Shown here: piece after piece, positions 37,488 through 48,737 of the stretch | Numbering within the stretch: the stretch's first letter is position 1 | Layout: each line of letters begins with the position of its first letter | Assembly (NCBI GenBank): GCA_947473305.1 | Contig: CANJCB010000008.1 | Location: forward strand, 1 to 64,000 | Direction: 5' to 3' | DNA length: 64,000 nucleotides | Origin: Rhodospirillales bacterium | GTDB lineage: Bacteria; Pseudomonadota; Alphaproteobacteria; ATCC43930; CGMCC-115725 | Program-made: the position numbers and the translations under genes | Notes under the pieces: model-generated | Database searches by the model: none | The model's input: the letters and a program-made list of their open reading frames with translations, nothing else | Told to the model about the DNA's origin: nothing

Positions 37488-37918
37488 TCCGCGCCACGAC
37501 CATCCTTTGGATCGCGCTGGTGGCCTGCGTCGGCTACGGGATGTTCCAGGTCAAATACGAGGTCCAGCAGCTTGAAGACGAGCTGGCCCGCGTCAACAAG
37601 TCAATCGCCTCGAGCAAGAACGCCATCCACGTGCTGAACGCGGAATGGAGTTTCCTGACCCAGCCGAACCGCCTCGACCAGATGACGAAGCGCTACCTGA
37701 CCCTGGGTCCGATCGGCAACCCGCAGATCGGCCAGCTCGACGGACTGCCCCGCCCGCCCGCGTCGCCGGCGGCCCCGGCCGTCGCGGCCAATACCGTTCC
37801 GCCCACGACTAAAGTCCCCGCTTCCACTCCAGCCCCTGCAACCGCGCCCGCCGCACAACCCCCGGGCCCCCAGTCCGCCGGCACCCGCGTCGCGACGGCC
37901 AAGATGAGGACAGAGTGA
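37484..37918 (+). CDS. ftsL: Cell division protein FtsL
   Basis: A 144-residue bitopic inner-membrane protein: one N-terminal membrane helix (about residues 5-22), then a periplasmic coiled coil ([18 protein letters not shown]) that associates with FtsB and FtsQ. The ILW/…[14 protein letters not shown] pattern is typical of alphaproteobacterial FtsL. The last 55 residues are almost only Pro, Ala, Thr and Val, a low-complexity tail not needed in E. coli FtsL. Its start overlaps rsmH and its stop overlaps ftsI. Confidence 0.9.
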   Translation: MIRATTILWIALVACVGYGMFQVKYEVQQLEDELARVNKSIASSKNAIHVLNAEWSFLTQPNRLDQMTKRYLTLGPIGNPQIGQLDGLPRPPASPAAPAVAANTVPPTTKVPASTPAPATAPAAQPPGPQSAGTRVATAKMRTE

Positions 37919-39669
37919 TGAAGGCGCAGCAGCCTCTCGACGACAATCCGTGCCGGCCGCGGCACTTCAAGCCGGCGCCCTGCGCACCCCTGCCCATGGA
38001 AGGGCCTGCGAAGCAGTCGCTGGAGACGAGCCATACCCGCCTTATCGTCACGGCCGGCCTTTTCCTTCTGGCCTTCCTCGCCATCGGCATCCGGCTCGTC
38101 GATGTCACGGTTCTGAAGGGGGGCGAGACCAAGCTTGCCCGCACCGCCCGCACGGTGACGCAACCCCAGGTCAGCCGCGCCGATATCGTCGACCGCAACG
38201 GCGTGTTGCTGGCCACCACGCTCGAAACGCCCTCGCTTTTCGCCAACCCGAAGCAGGTGGCCAATCCCCAGGAAGCGGCGCGCAAGATCGTTTCGGTCCT
38301 GCCCGACCTCAGCGAAGGCGAGGTCCTGGCGAAGCTCACCTCCGATAAGAGCTTCGTCTGGCTGAAGCGCCGCCTGACGCCGCGCCAGCAGTTCGACGTT
38401 AACAGGCTTGGCATTCCCGGCCTTCAGTTCGAGCGTGAGGAGCGGCGGGTCTATCCCAAGGGCAACCTCGCCGCCCATGTGGTGGGCTATACCGGCATCG
38501 ACAACAAAGGTCTTGCCGGGGTTGAGCGCGGGCTTGACGACGCGCTGCACGAGCGCCGCGATCCCATCAAGCTGTCGATCGACATCCGCCTGCAATACAT
38601 CCTGCGCGACGAAGTCCAGAAGCAGATCGACGACTTCCGCGCCAAAGGCGGCATGGGCCTGATCGCGGACGTCCGCACGGGCGAGATCCTCTCGATGATC
38701 TCGCTGCCCGATTTCGATCCCAATAACGCCGGGGCGGCGTCACCCGAAGCCATCTTCAACCGGGCGACGCTCGGCGTCTTTGAGATGGGCTCGATCTTCA
38801 AGATCTTCAACACGGCCATGGCGCTCGACACCAAGACCGCCACCATGACGAGCGGCTATGACGCGACCAAGGCGATCCCCATCGGGAAATACACGATCCA
38901 CGACGATCATCCGCAGCGCCGCTGGCTGACCGTCCCGGAGATCTTCCAGTATTCGTCCAATATCGGCTCGGTAAAGATGGCCCTCGACGCGGGCATCGAA
39001 AAGCAGCGGGACGTGCTGACCCGGCTGGGCCTCACCCGGATGCCGACCTTGGAACTGAAGGAAATCGGCGGACCGCTGATCCCCTCGCCCTGGCGGCAGA
39101 TCAACTCCATGACCATCGCCTTCGGCCATGGCATGTCGGTCAGCCCCTTGCAGATGATCAATGCCACCAGCGCCGTGGTGAACGGCGGCATCCTGCATCA
39201 GGCGACCCTACTGAAGCATCCCGACGACTACATCCCGGCCGGCGAGAAGGTTTTGTCCCAACAGACCTCCGAGAACATGCGGAAGCTGATGCGGCTGGTG
39301 GTCGAGAAGGGCACGGGCGAATTCGCCAATGCGCCGGGTTATCTGATCGGCGGCAAGACCGGGACGGCCGAAAAGGTCACGGGCAAGAGCTATGCGCGCA
39401 AGGCCGTGCTCGCCTCCTTCGTCGGGGTCTTCCCGATGAACGATCCGCGCTACGTCGTGATGATCTCGATCGACGAGCCCCACGGCAATGCGAAGTCCCA
39501 CGGCTTCATCACCGCGGGCTGGGTGGCGGCCCCCCCGGTCGGCCGCGTCGTGCAGCGCATGGCGCCCCTGCTCGGTATCCAACCTGTTGACGAGAATTCG
39601 CCTGAAATCCGCCGCGCTTTGGTGATCGACTCTTCCGGTCAGCAGGGGCGGAAAGTTGCGGCTAATTGA
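37915..39669 (+). CDS. ftsI: Peptidoglycan transpeptidase FtsI (PBP3)
   Basis: The septal transpeptidase (584 aa), partner of FtsW. A single membrane helix near residues 43-62 anchors a pedestal domain and the penicillin-binding catalytic domain. Active-site motifs: S293-x-x-K in EMGSIFK, SxN in YSSNIG, and KTG in GGKTGTAEK (about 481). The start is GTG 37915 or the adjoining ATG 37918. The last 14 bases overlap murE. Confidence 0.96.
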   Translation: MMKAQQPLDDNPCRPRHFKPAPCAPLPMEGPAKQSLETSHTRLIVTAGLFLLAFLAIGIRLVDVTVLKGGETKLARTARTVTQPQVSRADIVDRNGVLLATTLETPSLFANPKQVANPQEAARKIVSVLPDLSEGEVLAKLTSDKSFVWLKRRLTPRQQFDVNRLGIPGLQFEREERRVYPKGNLAAHVVGYTGIDNKGLAGVERGLDDALHERRDPIKLSIDIRLQYILRDEVQKQIDDFRAKGGMGLIADVRTGEILSMISLPDFDPNNAGAASPEAIFNRATLGVFEMGSIFKIFNTAMALDTKTATMTSGYDATKAIPIGKYTIHDDHPQRRWLTVPEIFQYSSNIGSVKMALDAGIEKQRDVLTRLGLTRMPTLELKEIGGPLIPSPWRQINSMTIAFGHGMSVSPLQMINATSAVVNGGILHQATLLKHPDDYIPAGEKVLSQQTSENMRKLMRLVVEKGTGEFANAPGYLIGGKTGTAEKVTGKSYARKAVLASFVGVFPMNDPRYVVMISIDEPHGNAKSHGFITAGWVAAPPVGRVVQRMAPLLGIQPVDENSPEIRRALVIDSSGQQGRKVAAN

Positions 39670-41158
39670 TCTGATGGACGGTTCACTCGGCCCTATCTCT
39701 TCGCCGCCCGGAAGGGAACCCAACGGCGACATCGACATCCGCGGCCTGACCGCGGATTCCCGTCAGGTACGCCCTGGTTTCCTCTTCGCAGCCCTGCCGG
39801 GCAGCCGCGCCGACGGCCGCCGTTTCATCGCGGATGCCGTCGCCAAGGGCGCCAGCGCCGTGCTGACCGATGACGCCGCCGACCTCCAGACGAAATTCCC
39901 CGATCTCTTCGTGGTCGCCGACGCCAATCCGCGCCGCCGCCTGGCGCTCATGGCCGCCCGTTTCTTCGCACCGCAGCCCGCCACCGCCGTGGCCGTCACC
40001 GGCACCGCCGGCAAGACTTCCGTCGCCGCCTTCACCCGCCAGATCTGGGCCGCGACCGGGACCCGCGCCGCAAGCGTCGGCACCTTGGGGATCGTCGGTC
40101 CCGATTTCACCCACTACGGCTCGCTGACCACGCCCGACCCCGTGATGCTGCACCAGGAATTGGCAGCGCTCGCGCAAGCCGGGATTGACCATGTGGCCAT
40201 CGAGGCGTCGAGCCACGGGCTCGATCAGTTCCGCCTGGACGGCCTCGACCTCCAGGCAGCGGCTTTCACCAACCTCGGCCGGGACCATCTCGACTATCAC
40301 CCCACCATGGCCGATTACCTGAAGGCCAAGGCGCGGCTTTTCGCCGAGGTGCTGCAGCCCGGCCGGACCGCCGTCCTCAACCAGGACGCCCCGGAATATG
40401 CCGAACTCGCCGCGATCTGCCGCGCGCGCGGCCATCGCATCCTGGGCTTCGGCACCGGCGAAGGCGCCGCCCTGCGGCTGCGGTCGGCCCGTCCCGTCAA
40501 CGGCGGGCAGGCGATCGAGATCGAGGTCATGGGCCGCCAGGCGCAATTCATCCTGCCGCTGAGCGGTGGTTTCCAGGCCTATAACGCGCTCGCCGCCCTG
40601 GGCCTCGCCATCGGATCCGGGGCCGCCGCGGAGCCCGCCATCGCTGCGCTCGCTCTGCTGCAAGGGGCGCCAGGCAGGATGCAGCTGGTCGCGACCCATC
40701 CCAGCGGTGCGCCGATCTATGTCGATTACGCCCATAAGCCCGACGCCCTGGAGCATGTATTGTCGGCGCTCCGCCCGATGTGCCGGGGCCGGCTGGTCGT
40801 GGTCTTCGGCTGCGGCGGCGACCGCGATCCCGGCAAGCGCCCTATGATGGGCGCCATCGCCGATCGGCTGGCGGATGTCGTGCTGGTGACCGACGACAAT
40901 CCCCGCAGCGAGCACCCCGATGCGATCCGCGCCGCGATCCTGGCCGCGAGCCCCCGGGGCCGCGATGCCGGCGATCGCGCAACCGCCATCCACGACGCGG
41001 TGAGGAGCCTGGAAGCCGGCGATCTTCTCGTCATCGCCGGCAAGGGCCACGAGACCGGACAGATCGTTGGCGACAAGACTTTCCCCTTCGACGATGCCGT
41101 TGCCGCCCGCGAAGCCGTCGCGGAACTCGCTTCGGGATCCGGCGGGGGAGCAGCTTGA
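39656..41158 (+). CDS. murE: UDP-MurNAc-L-Ala-D-Glu:meso-diaminopimelate ligase
   Basis: Adds the third amino acid to the peptidoglycan precursor (500 aa). The ATP site is VTGTAGKTSVAAF (about 113-125). The substrate loop DDNPRSEHP (about 412-420) is the DNPR motif of meso-diaminopimelate-adding enzymes, so the wall is the usual Gram-negative A1gamma type. TTG at 39656 was chosen because it yields the common MRLxDLM N-terminus and has AGGGG at good spacing; ATG at 39674 would start after this motif. It overlaps both ftsI and murF. Confidence 0.95.
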   Translation: MRLIDLMDGSLGPISSPPGREPNGDIDIRGLTADSRQVRPGFLFAALPGSRADGRRFIADAVAKGASAVLTDDAADLQTKFPDLFVVADANPRRRLALMAARFFAPQPATAVAVTGTAGKTSVAAFTRQIWAATGTRAASVGTLGIVGPDFTHYGSLTTPDPVMLHQELAALAQAGIDHVAIEASSHGLDQFRLDGLDLQAAAFTNLGRDHLDYHPTMADYLKAKARLFAEVLQPGRTAVLNQDAPEYAELAAICRARGHRILGFGTGEGAALRLRSARPVNGGQAIEIEVMGRQAQFILPLSGGFQAYNALAALGLAIGSGAAAEPAIAALALLQGAPGRMQLVATHPSGAPIYVDYAHKPDALEHVLSALRPMCRGRLVVVFGCGGDRDPGKRPMMGAIADRLADVVLVTDDNPRSEHPDAIRAAILAASPRGRDAGDRATAIHDAVRSLEAGDLLVIAGKGHETGQIVGDKTFPFDDAVAAREAVAELASGSGGGAA

Positions 41159-42576
41159 CGGCGCTTTGGACGGCTCGGGAAGCGGCTGACGCCACCAAGG
41201 GAAGCGCCACGGGCGATTGGAGTGCCCAGGGTATTTCCATCGACAGCCGGTCGATTGCGACGGGCGATCTTTTCATCGCGCTCGCCGGGCCTAATTTCGA
41301 CGGCCATGCCTATGTCGCCGATGCGCTCAAAAAGGGCGCAGCGGCCTGCGTGGTGTCTCGTATGCCCGAGGGGTTGGGCTCGGACGCGCCTCTATTGCTC
41401 GTCGGCGATACCCAGCGGGCGCTCGAAGACCTCGGTCGCGCCGCACGTCGACGCAGCGCCGCGCGGGTGATCGGCGTGACGGGTAGCGCCGGCAAGACCG
41501 GCACCAAGGAAGCGCTTTCCCATGCCCTCGGCCGCCAGGGACAGACCGTGGCCTCGGCGGGCAGCCTCAACAACCATTGGGGCGTCCCCCTGTCGCTCGC
41601 CCGCATGCCGGCCGCGACGCGCTACGGGATCTTCGAGATCGGGATGAACCATACGGGCGAGATCGACGGCCTGACCCGGATCGCCCGGCCCGATGTCGCC
41701 GTCATCACCACCATCGCGCCGGCCCATCTCGGCCATTTCGCCTCGATCGAGGAGATCGCCGACGCCAAGGCGGAGATCTTCAACGGCATGACCCCCGAGG
41801 GTACGGCAATCCTCAACCGCGACAATCCGCATTACCGGCGGCTGGCGGACAAGGCGCGCGCGGCCGGCCTCACCCGGATCTGGGGTTTCGGCCAAGCCGA
41901 AGATGCGGAACTCCACCTGATCGACAGCCACCTCCACGCTACCTCGAGCGCCGTCACCGCCTCGATCTTGGGCGAGGTCGTTGATTATTGCGTCGCGATC
42001 CCCGGGCCTCACTGGGTGATGAACAGCCTCGCCGTGCTCGGCGCGGTGAAGGCCGCGGGCGGCGATGTCGCCACGGCCGCCGCATCCCTGGGCGAGCTTC
42101 GAGCGCTCGACGGGCGCGGCCGCCGCCACAAGATCGCCCTGGCAGGCGGGGCCGTCGAACTGATCGACGAGAGCTACAACGCCAATCCCGCCTCGATGCG
42201 CATGGCGCTCGCGGTGCTCGGCGCGGCGATTGCCGGCAAGGGCGGCCGGCGCATCGCGGTCCTGGGCGAGATGCTGGAACTGGGCAAGGAGTCTCCGGCG
42301 CTCCATGCGGCGATTGCCGAGCCGGTGAGCGAGCACAAGATCGACCTCGTCTTTACCGTCGGCCGCGACATGCGGAACCTCCATGAGGCCTTGCCGGCAG
42401 CGAAGCGCGGCGGTCACGCCGAGACCTCCGCGGAGATGGTGGAAATCCTCACCCGCGCCCTTCACCCGGGCGACGTGCTGACGATCAAAGGCTCCTTCGG
42501 CAGCCGCATGGGGACCATCGTCAAGCATCTGCTGGCCAGCGGCGGCGCGCCCTCGACCTGCATGGCGGAGGTCTGA
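41155..42576 (+). CDS. murF: UDP-MurNAc-tripeptide:D-Ala-D-Ala ligase
   Basis: Adds D-Ala-D-Ala to the tripeptide precursor (473 aa). ATP-binding loop [14 protein letters not shown]; Mur-ligase core segments [20 protein letters not shown] and [16 protein letters not shown] are clear. TTG at 41155 overlaps the murE TGA (TTGA) and has GGGGGAG upstream; the long open frame before it is a shadow of murE. It lies directly before mraY with four bases between. Confidence 0.95.
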   Translation: MTALWTAREAADATKGSATGDWSAQGISIDSRSIATGDLFIALAGPNFDGHAYVADALKKGAAACVVSRMPEGLGSDAPLLLVGDTQRALEDLGRAARRRSAARVIGVTGSAGKTGTKEALSHALGRQGQTVASAGSLNNHWGVPLSLARMPAATRYGIFEIGMNHTGEIDGLTRIARPDVAVITTIAPAHLGHFASIEEIADAKAEIFNGMTPEGTAILNRDNPHYRRLADKARAAGLTRIWGFGQAEDAELHLIDSHLHATSSAVTASILGEVVDYCVAIPGPHWVMNSLAVLGAVKAAGGDVATAAASLGELRALDGRGRRHKIALAGGAVELIDESYNANPASMRMALAVLGAAIAGKGGRRIAVLGEMLELGKESPALHAAIAEPVSEHKIDLVFTVGRDMRNLHEALPAAKRGGHAETSAEMVEILTRALHPGDVLTIKGSFGSRMGTIVKHLLASGGAPSTCMAEV

Positions 42577-42580
42577 CGCC

Positions 42581-43669
42581 ATGCTCTATCATCTCTTCTT
42601 CCCCCTGGTCGATCAGTTCACCCCCTTCAACCTCTTCCGCTACATCACCTTCCGCTCGGGCGGGGCGGTGGTGACGGCGCTGCTCATCAGCTTCATCTGT
42701 GGGCCTCGGGTCATCGCCTGGCTGAAGTCGATGCAGGCCGAGGGGCAGCCGATCCGCCTCGACGGACCCGAGGGGCACCTGCTGCGCAAGAAGGGGACGC
42801 CCACCATGGGCGGGTTCCTGATCCTTCTGGCCATCACGATCTCCACCCTGCTCTGGGCCGATCTCACCAACGGCTATGTCTGGGTGACGATCTTCGTGAC
42901 CGTGGGTTTCGGCGGCATCGGCTTCTTCGACGATTACCAGAAGCTCACCAAGCGGTCTTCCAGCGGAATTTCGGGCCGGACGAAGCTCGCCGCCCAGATC
43001 ACCATCGGCGGCATCGCGGCCTTGGCCATCATGTTCCTGGCGAAGGGATCGCTGGGCACCTCGCTCGCCTTTCCCTTCGTGAAGACATTCCTTCTCGATC
43101 TCGGCTGGTTCTTCCTGCCCTTCGCGGTCTTCGTGGTCACGGGTGCCTCCAACGCGGTGAACCTGACAGACGGGCTCGACGGGCTGGCGATTGTCCCCGC
43201 GATGATCGCGGCGGGCTGCTTCGCGATCATCGCCTATATGAGCGGCAACGTCATTTTCGCGAACTATCTCCAGATCAACCATGTGCCGGGCGCCGGCGAA
43301 CTCGCCGTCTTCTGCAGCGCGATGGTGGGCGCCGCCTTGGGGTTCCTCTGGTTCAACGCCCCCCCCGCCATGGTCTTCATGGGGGATACGGGCTCGCTCT
43401 CCATCGGCGGCGCGCTGGGCGTGATCTCCGTCATCACCAAGCACGAATTCGTCCTCGCCATCATCGGCGGGCTGTTCGTGCTCGAGACCGTCTCGGTCAT
43501 CGTCCAAGTCGCGAGCTTCAAGCTCACGGGCAAGCGGGTCTTCCGCATGGCGCCCCTCCACCATCACTTCGAGAAGAAGGGATGGCAGGAACCGACCATC
43601 GTGATCCGCTTCTGGATCATCGCCTCGATCCTCGCGATCGTGGGCCTCGCCACCTTGAAGCTGAGGTGA
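42581..43669 (+). CDS. mraY: Phospho-MurNAc-pentapeptide translocase
   Basis: A 362-residue integral membrane enzyme with about ten helices, transferring phospho-MurNAc-pentapeptide to undecaprenyl phosphate to make lipid I. Conserved loops: [20 protein letters not shown] (acidic pair for Mg2+), [13 protein letters not shown] and the C-terminal [13 protein letters not shown]. Length and start are family-typical. Confidence 0.98.
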   Translation: MLYHLFFPLVDQFTPFNLFRYITFRSGGAVVTALLISFICGPRVIAWLKSMQAEGQPIRLDGPEGHLLRKKGTPTMGGFLILLAITISTLLWADLTNGYVWVTIFVTVGFGGIGFFDDYQKLTKRSSSGISGRTKLAAQITIGGIAALAIMFLAKGSLGTSLAFPFVKTFLLDLGWFFLPFAVFVVTGASNAVNLTDGLDGLAIVPAMIAAGCFAIIAYMSGNVIFANYLQINHVPGAGELAVFCSAMVGAALGFLWFNAPPAMVFMGDTGSLSIGGALGVISVITKHEFVLAIIGGLFVLETVSVIVQVASFKLTGKRVFRMAPLHHHFEKKGWQEPTIVIRFWIIASILAIVGLATLKLR

Positions 43670-43673
43670 GCCG

Positions 43674-45059
43674 ATGATCGCCGTCGAAAGCTTCCGGGGA
43701 CAGGATGTGGCGGTGCTGGGCCTCGCCCGCTCCGGCCTCGTCTCGGCCCAGGCGCTGGCGGCTGGCGGCGCGAGGGTCCATGCCTGGGACGACAGCGAAG
43801 GCAAGCGGAGCGAGGCAGCCTTGGCGGGCGTGAACCTCTCGCCGCTCGGCGCGGCCGATTTCAACCGGATCCGCTCGCTGGTGATCTCGCCTGGCATCCC
43901 CCACAGCTTCCCGGAACCCCATCCGGTGGCGGCCCGCGCCCGGGAGGCCGGCGCCGAAATCATCGGCGACATCGAGCTTCTGGCCCGCACGCAACGCGAC
44001 GCGAGCTACCTCGGGATCACCGGGACCAACGGCAAGTCGACCACCACCTCGCTCATTGCCCATATCCTTCAATCGGCCGGTCGCAAGGTCGCCGTGGGGG
44101 GCAATCTCGGGCAGCCGGTGCTGTCTCTCCCCTCGCTCGCTAAAGGGGCGACCTATGTGATCGAGATGAGCTCCTATCAATTGGAACTCACCCTCTCCCT
44201 CACCTTCGACGTGGCTGTGCTGCTCAATATCACGCCCGATCACCTTGACCGGCATGGCGGGATGGGCGGTTACATAGCGGCCAAGCGCCGGATCTTCGAC
44301 CGTCAGTCTGGCCAGCAGACCGCCATCATCGGCGTCGACGACGATCTTTGCCGCGACCTTTACGGCAGGCTCTTCCAGGAGGGCGGCCAGCGCGTCGTCC
44401 CCATCTCCGCCGAGGGACCCGTCAAGGACGGCGTCTATGTGGCCGACGGACAACTCGTCGATGCGACAGAGGGCAGCGCCGCACCGGTCATGGACCTGCG
44501 CGAGGTCGCACGACTGCCCGGCAAGCACAATTGGCAGAACGCCGCCGCCGCCTTCGCCGCGGTGCGGTCGGCCGGCGTCGCCACCGACGACGCGATCGCC
44601 GGCATCCGCACCTTCCCCGGCCTCGCTCATCGCCAGGAGCTGATCGCGACCCTCGACGGCATCCGCTATGTGAACGATTCCAAGGCCACCAACGCCGACG
44701 CCGCCGAAAAGGCGCTGGTCTGCTACGACGCGATCTATTGGATCGCGGGCGGCCTCGCCAAGGAAGGCGGGATCACCTCGCTCGCGTCCTGCTTCCCGCG
44801 CATTCGCCGCGCCTATCTCATCGGCGAGGCGACGGAGGATTTCGCACGGACCCTGGACGGCAAGGTCGATTACCGCCGCAGCGGCACACTCGACGCCGCC
44901 CTGCACCAGGCTCGCAAGGATGCTCTGGCCGAAGGAATCTCCGGCGCGGTCGTGCTGCTGTCACCGGCCTGCGCCTCCTTCGACCAATTCACCGATTTCG
45001 AGGTCCGGGGCCGGGCTTTCCGTGGCCTTGTGGAAGCCTTGCCGGGAGACCGCGCATGA
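43674..45059 (+). CDS. murD: UDP-MurNAc-L-alanine:D-glutamate ligase
   Basis: Adds D-glutamate to UDP-MurNAc-L-Ala (461 aa). Motifs: VLGLARSGLVSAQAL at the N-terminal UDP-binding domain, ITGTNGKSTTTSL as P-loop, and NDSKATNADAAEKAL and LLSPACASFDQF in the later domains. The stop overlaps ftsW by 4 bases. Confidence 0.97.
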   Translation: MIAVESFRGQDVAVLGLARSGLVSAQALAAGGARVHAWDDSEGKRSEAALAGVNLSPLGAADFNRIRSLVISPGIPHSFPEPHPVAARAREAGAEIIGDIELLARTQRDASYLGITGTNGKSTTTSLIAHILQSAGRKVAVGGNLGQPVLSLPSLAKGATYVIEMSSYQLELTLSLTFDVAVLLNITPDHLDRHGGMGGYIAAKRRIFDRQSGQQTAIIGVDDDLCRDLYGRLFQEGGQRVVPISAEGPVKDGVYVADGQLVDATEGSAAPVMDLREVARLPGKHNWQNAAAAFAAVRSAGVATDDAIAGIRTFPGLAHRQELIATLDGIRYVNDSKATNADAAEKALVCYDAIYWIAGGLAKEGGITSLASCFPRIRRAYLIGEATEDFARTLDGKVDYRRSGTLDAALHQARKDALAEGISGAVVLLSPACASFDQFTDFEVRGRAFRGLVEALPGDRA

Positions 45060-46174
45060 GCTTCGCCCGCACCGATCAAAGCCTGGTGGCGCGCTGGTGG
45101 TGGACCGTCGACCGCTGGAGCCTGCTGGCCATCGCCAGCCTCATCGGCATCGGCGCGTTGCTCATCATGGCCGCGAGCCCGGCGGTCGCCGAGCGGATCG
45201 GCCTCGATCAGCTGCATTTCGCCAAGCGTCATTTCGCCCTGCTGCCGGTTTCGATCGGCATCCTCTTCGTCGTGTCGCTGCAGAGCCCGCGCAACATCCG
45301 TCGTCTGGCCGTCGTCGGCTTTATCATCGCGATAGCGCTTCTCGCCTTCACCTTCGTGGGTGGCGTCGAGATCAAGGGCGCGCGGCGCTGGATCAACCTG
45401 CCGGGCTTCTCGCTGCAGCCCTCGGAGTTCGTCAAGCCAACCTTCGCCGTGGTCGCCGCCTGGATGTTCTCCGAGCACCGCAACCGCGAGAATTCCAAGG
45501 GCCATTGGTACGCCATCGGCCTCTATGTCCTGGTGGTGGGCCTGCTGATCAAGCAACCCGATCTCGGCATGGCGGTCGTCGTCTCGGCGGTCTGGTTCAC
45601 CCAGTTCTTCCTCGCCGGCCTGCGACTGTTCTGGGTCGCGGCGGGCGTCGGCGCGGGCGCTGCCGGTCTCGTCGGGGCCTATATCATGCTGCCCCATGTG
45701 ACGAGCCGGATCGACCGCTTCCTCCACCCGCAGAGCGGCGACAGCTATCAAGTCGATCGCTCCATGGACGCCTTCATGAACGGCGGACTCTGGGGACGCG
45801 GACCCGGCGAGGGCACGGTCAAGGGCTGGCTTCCCGACGCCCATGCGGATTTCATCTTCGCGGTGGCCGGCGAGGAACTGGGCCTCATCGCCTGCCTCGT
45901 CATCGTGGCGCTCTTCGCCTTCGTGGTCCTGCGCGGCTTCTCGCGCCTGCTGCAGGAAGGCAACCTTTTCGTCGTCCTGGCGGCGACCGGACTGCTGGTG
46001 CAATTCGGCCTCCAAGCGATTATCAATATGGCCTCGAGCCTGGAACTCATGCCGACCAAGGGCATGACCTTGCCGTTCCTCTCCTACGGCGGCTCTTCGC
46101 TCCTGGCGCTCGGGCTCGGCATGGGCATGGCGCTGGCCCTGACCCGCAAGCGGTTCACCGGAGGCGATACATGA
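45056..46174 (+). CDS. ftsW: Peptidoglycan glycosyltransferase FtsW
   Basis: The SEDS-family septal glycosyltransferase (372 aa, about ten membrane helices) that polymerises lipid II with FtsI. Typical segments: GARRWINLPGFSLQPSEFVK, LIKQPDLGMAVV, and the FIFAVAGEELGL and LPFLSYGGSSLLALGLGMGM signatures. ATG at 45056 overlaps the murD stop; the frame is open upstream only as a shadow. It overlaps murG by 4 bases. Confidence 0.97.
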   Translation: MSFARTDQSLVARWWWTVDRWSLLAIASLIGIGALLIMAASPAVAERIGLDQLHFAKRHFALLPVSIGILFVVSLQSPRNIRRLAVVGFIIAIALLAFTFVGGVEIKGARRWINLPGFSLQPSEFVKPTFAVVAAWMFSEHRNRENSKGHWYAIGLYVLVVGLLIKQPDLGMAVVVSAVWFTQFFLAGLRLFWVAAGVGAGAAGLVGAYIMLPHVTSRIDRFLHPQSGDSYQVDRSMDAFMNGGLWGRGPGEGTVKGWLPDAHADFIFAVAGEELGLIACLVIVALFAFVVLRGFSRLLQEGNLFVVLAATGLLVQFGLQAIINMASSLELMPTKGMTLPFLSYGGSSLLALGLGMGMALALTRKRFTGGDT

Positions 46175-47301
46175 CCGCCGGACCGATCGTGCTGGCCGCC
46201 GGCGGGACGGGCGGACATATGTTCCCGGCCGAAGCCTTGGCACGCGAACTCGTCGCGCGCGGCAAGCCCGTGACCCTGATGACCGACGAACGCGGGCAGG
46301 CCTTCCAGGACCGTTTCCCTGGCGCGTCCGTGCAGCGCATCCGCTCCGGCCGCATGGGTGGCGGGGTGATCGCCAAGCTGATGGGCCTTGCCGATGTGGC
46401 GCTCGGGATCCTGGAAGCCCGACGCCGGCTGCGCGCGATCCGGCCCCTCGGCGTCGTCGGTTTCGGCGGGTACCCCTCGGTGCCGCCCCTGATGGCAGCG
46501 CAACGGATGGGTCTTCCCACCGTGCTCCATGAACAGAACGCGCTTCTGGGCCGTGCCAACCGGCTTCTGGCACCCCGGTCCCGGCGCATCGCCACCTCTT
46601 TCCCGGAAGTCGTCGGCCTGCGCGAGCAAGACCGCACCAAGGTATCCGAGACCGGCAATCCCGTGCGTCCCACCGTCGCGGCGATGCGCGGCAGGCCCTA
46701 TCCCGCTCTGGCCAGCGACAAGCCCATCCACCTCCTGGTTTTAGGCGGCAGCCAGGGCGCCCGGATCATGAGCGAAGTCGTGCCCGGCGCACTCGCCCGC
46801 CTGCCGGACGGCCTGCGCGCGCGCCTGCGCGTCAGCCAGCAGGCGCGACCGGAGGATCTGGAAGCCGCCCAAGCCATCTATCGGTCGCGCGGCATCGCCG
46901 CGGAGCTCGCGAGCTTCTTCGACGACGTTCCCGAGCGCCTCGCCCAGGCCCATCTGGTGATCGCCCGGTCCGGCGCATCGACCGTCGCGGAACTCACCAC
47001 CGTGGGCCGGCCGGCAATCCTCGTGCCCTATCCCCACGCGGCCGACGACCATCAGACGGCCAACGCCCGGGCGCTCGACACGGCGGGAGCGGCCTGGCTG
47101 GTTCCTCAGCCGGCCTTCAACTCCGAAGCCCTCGCCGATCAGATCGCCTGGCTTCTCGCCGCCCCGCCCCTGCTCATGAAGGCGGCCGGCGCGGCCTTCG
47201 ATCTCGGTCAGCCGGAAGCCTCGGCGCGGCTCGCCGATCTGGTGCTCGCGACCTTCGCTGCGAAAAACGGCGCTCCTCATCCCCTGGAGAAGGCGGCATG
47301 A
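46171..47301 (+). CDS. murG: UDP-GlcNAc:MurNAc-pentapeptide-PP-undecaprenol GlcNAc transferase
   Basis: Makes lipid II from lipid I at the inner face of the membrane (376 aa, GT28). The N-terminal G-loop [45 protein letters not shown] and the C-terminal [30 protein letters not shown] region (given here in parts) are diagnostic. ATG 46171 overlaps the ftsW stop; its own stop overlaps murC. Confidence 0.97.
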   Translation: MTAGPIVLAAGGTGGHMFPAEALARELVARGKPVTLMTDERGQAFQDRFPGASVQRIRSGRMGGGVIAKLMGLADVALGILEARRRLRAIRPLGVVGFGGYPSVPPLMAAQRMGLPTVLHEQNALLGRANRLLAPRSRRIATSFPEVVGLREQDRTKVSETGNPVRPTVAAMRGRPYPALASDKPIHLLVLGGSQGARIMSEVVPGALARLPDGLRARLRVSQQARPEDLEAAQAIYRSRGIAAELASFFDDVPERLAQAHLVIARSGASTVAELTTVGRPAILVPYPHAADDHQTANARALDTAGAAWLVPQPAFNSEALADQIAWLLAAPPLLMKAAGAAFDLGQPEASARLADLVLATFAAKNGAPHPLEKAA

Positions 47302-48737
47302 GGGCGCTTCCGCTCAATATCGGCATCATCCATTTCGTCGGGATCGGCGGGATCGGCATGAGCGGCATCGCCGAGATCCTGCATAACCTGGGGTATCAGG
47401 TGCAGGGCAGCGACATCGCCGATGGCGCCAATGTCCGCCGCCTCCAGGGGCTTGGCATCGCCGTCTCCATCGGCCATCGCGGCGAAAACCTCGGCAGCGC
47501 CCAGGTCATCGTCACCTCCTCCGCCGTGAAACCGGACAATCCCGAAGTCGTCGCCGCCCGCGCCCGGCTGATCCCCGTCGTCCGCCGCGCGGAAATGCTG
47601 GGCGAGTTGATGCGGCTGCGCTGGGCCATCGCGGTGGCGGGAACCCATGGCAAGACCACGACGACCTCCATGATCGGCGCTTTGCTCGACGCGGCCCAAC
47701 TCGATCCGACCGTCATCAACGGCGGCATCATCAACGCCTATGGTACCAACGCCCGCCTCGGCGAGGGCGAATGGATGGTGGTCGAGGCGGACGAGAGCGA
47801 CGGCACCTTCATCAAGCTGCCGGCGACCATCGCCGTCGTCACCAACATCGACCCCGAGCATCTCGACTTCTACGGCAATTTCGACGCCGTGCAGCAGGCC
47901 TTCGAGAGCTTCGTCCAGAACATTCCCTTCTATGGTTTCGCGACACTTTGCATCGACCATCCCGTCGTGCAGAAGATGATCCCGAAGCTCGCCGACCGCC
48001 GCATCATCACCTATGGCATGAGCCCCCAGGCCGATATCCGCGCGGTCAATATCGACATCGGCCGGGAAGGCGCGCGCTACGACGTGATCTTCACCGACCG
48101 GATCAACGACACCACCCGCACGGTCAGTGGCCTGAAGCTGCCGATGTTCGGCCAACACAACGTCCAGAACTCGCTCGCCGCCATCGCCGTCGCCGACGAA
48201 ATGGGCCTCGGCGAGGACGTGATCCGCGCGGGCCTCCTAGGCTTCAAGGGCGTCAAGCGGCGCTTCACCAAGACCGGCGAATCCAACGGCATCACCGTCA
48301 TCGACGACTACGGCCATCATCCTGTCGAGATTTCCGCCGTGCTGCGCGCCGCGCGCAGCGCCACCTCCGGGGCGGTCATCGCCGTGGTTCAGCCCCACCG
48401 CTACAGCCGCGTTTCCGATCTCTTCGACGAGTTCTGCACCTGCTTCAACGACGCAGACATGGTCCTGGTGGCGGATATCTATGCGGCCGGCGAAGCGCCG
48501 CTCCCGGGCGTCACGCGCGAAGCCCTGGTGGCCGGCCTGCGCGCCAGGGGTCATCGAAGCGTGGAGGGCCTGCCCTCTCCCGCCGACCTGCCGGCCTATG
48601 TCCATTCGCTCGCGCGGCCCGGCGATATCGTCGTCTGCCTCGGCGCAGGCTCCATCACCAATTGGGCGCAAAGCTTGCCGGCCGAGCTCGACAAACTTAT
48701 CGCCGAGCGCGGCGGACAGCCCGGAGCGGGAGCATGA
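47298..48737 (+). CDS. murC: UDP-MurNAc:L-alanine ligase
   Basis: The first Mur ligase (479 aa), adding L-alanine to UDP-MurNAc. N-terminal [16 protein letters not shown] for UDP binding, P-loop [16 protein letters not shown], and [16 protein letters not shown] in the third domain. Overlaps by 4 bases with murG and murB. Confidence 0.97.
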   Translation: MRALPLNIGIIHFVGIGGIGMSGIAEILHNLGYQVQGSDIADGANVRRLQGLGIAVSIGHRGENLGSAQVIVTSSAVKPDNPEVVAARARLIPVVRRAEMLGELMRLRWAIAVAGTHGKTTTTSMIGALLDAAQLDPTVINGGIINAYGTNARLGEGEWMVVEADESDGTFIKLPATIAVVTNIDPEHLDFYGNFDAVQQAFESFVQNIPFYGFATLCIDHPVVQKMIPKLADRRIITYGMSPQADIRAVNIDIGREGARYDVIFTDRINDTTRTVSGLKLPMFGQHNVQNSLAAIAVADEMGLGEDVIRAGLLGFKGVKRRFTKTGESNGITVIDDYGHHPVEISAVLRAARSATSGAVIAVVQPHRYSRVSDLFDEFCTCFNDADMVLVADIYAAGEAPLPGVTREALVAGLRARGHRSVEGLPSPADLPAYVHSLARPGDIVVCLGAGSITNWAQSLPAELDKLIAERGGQPGAGA

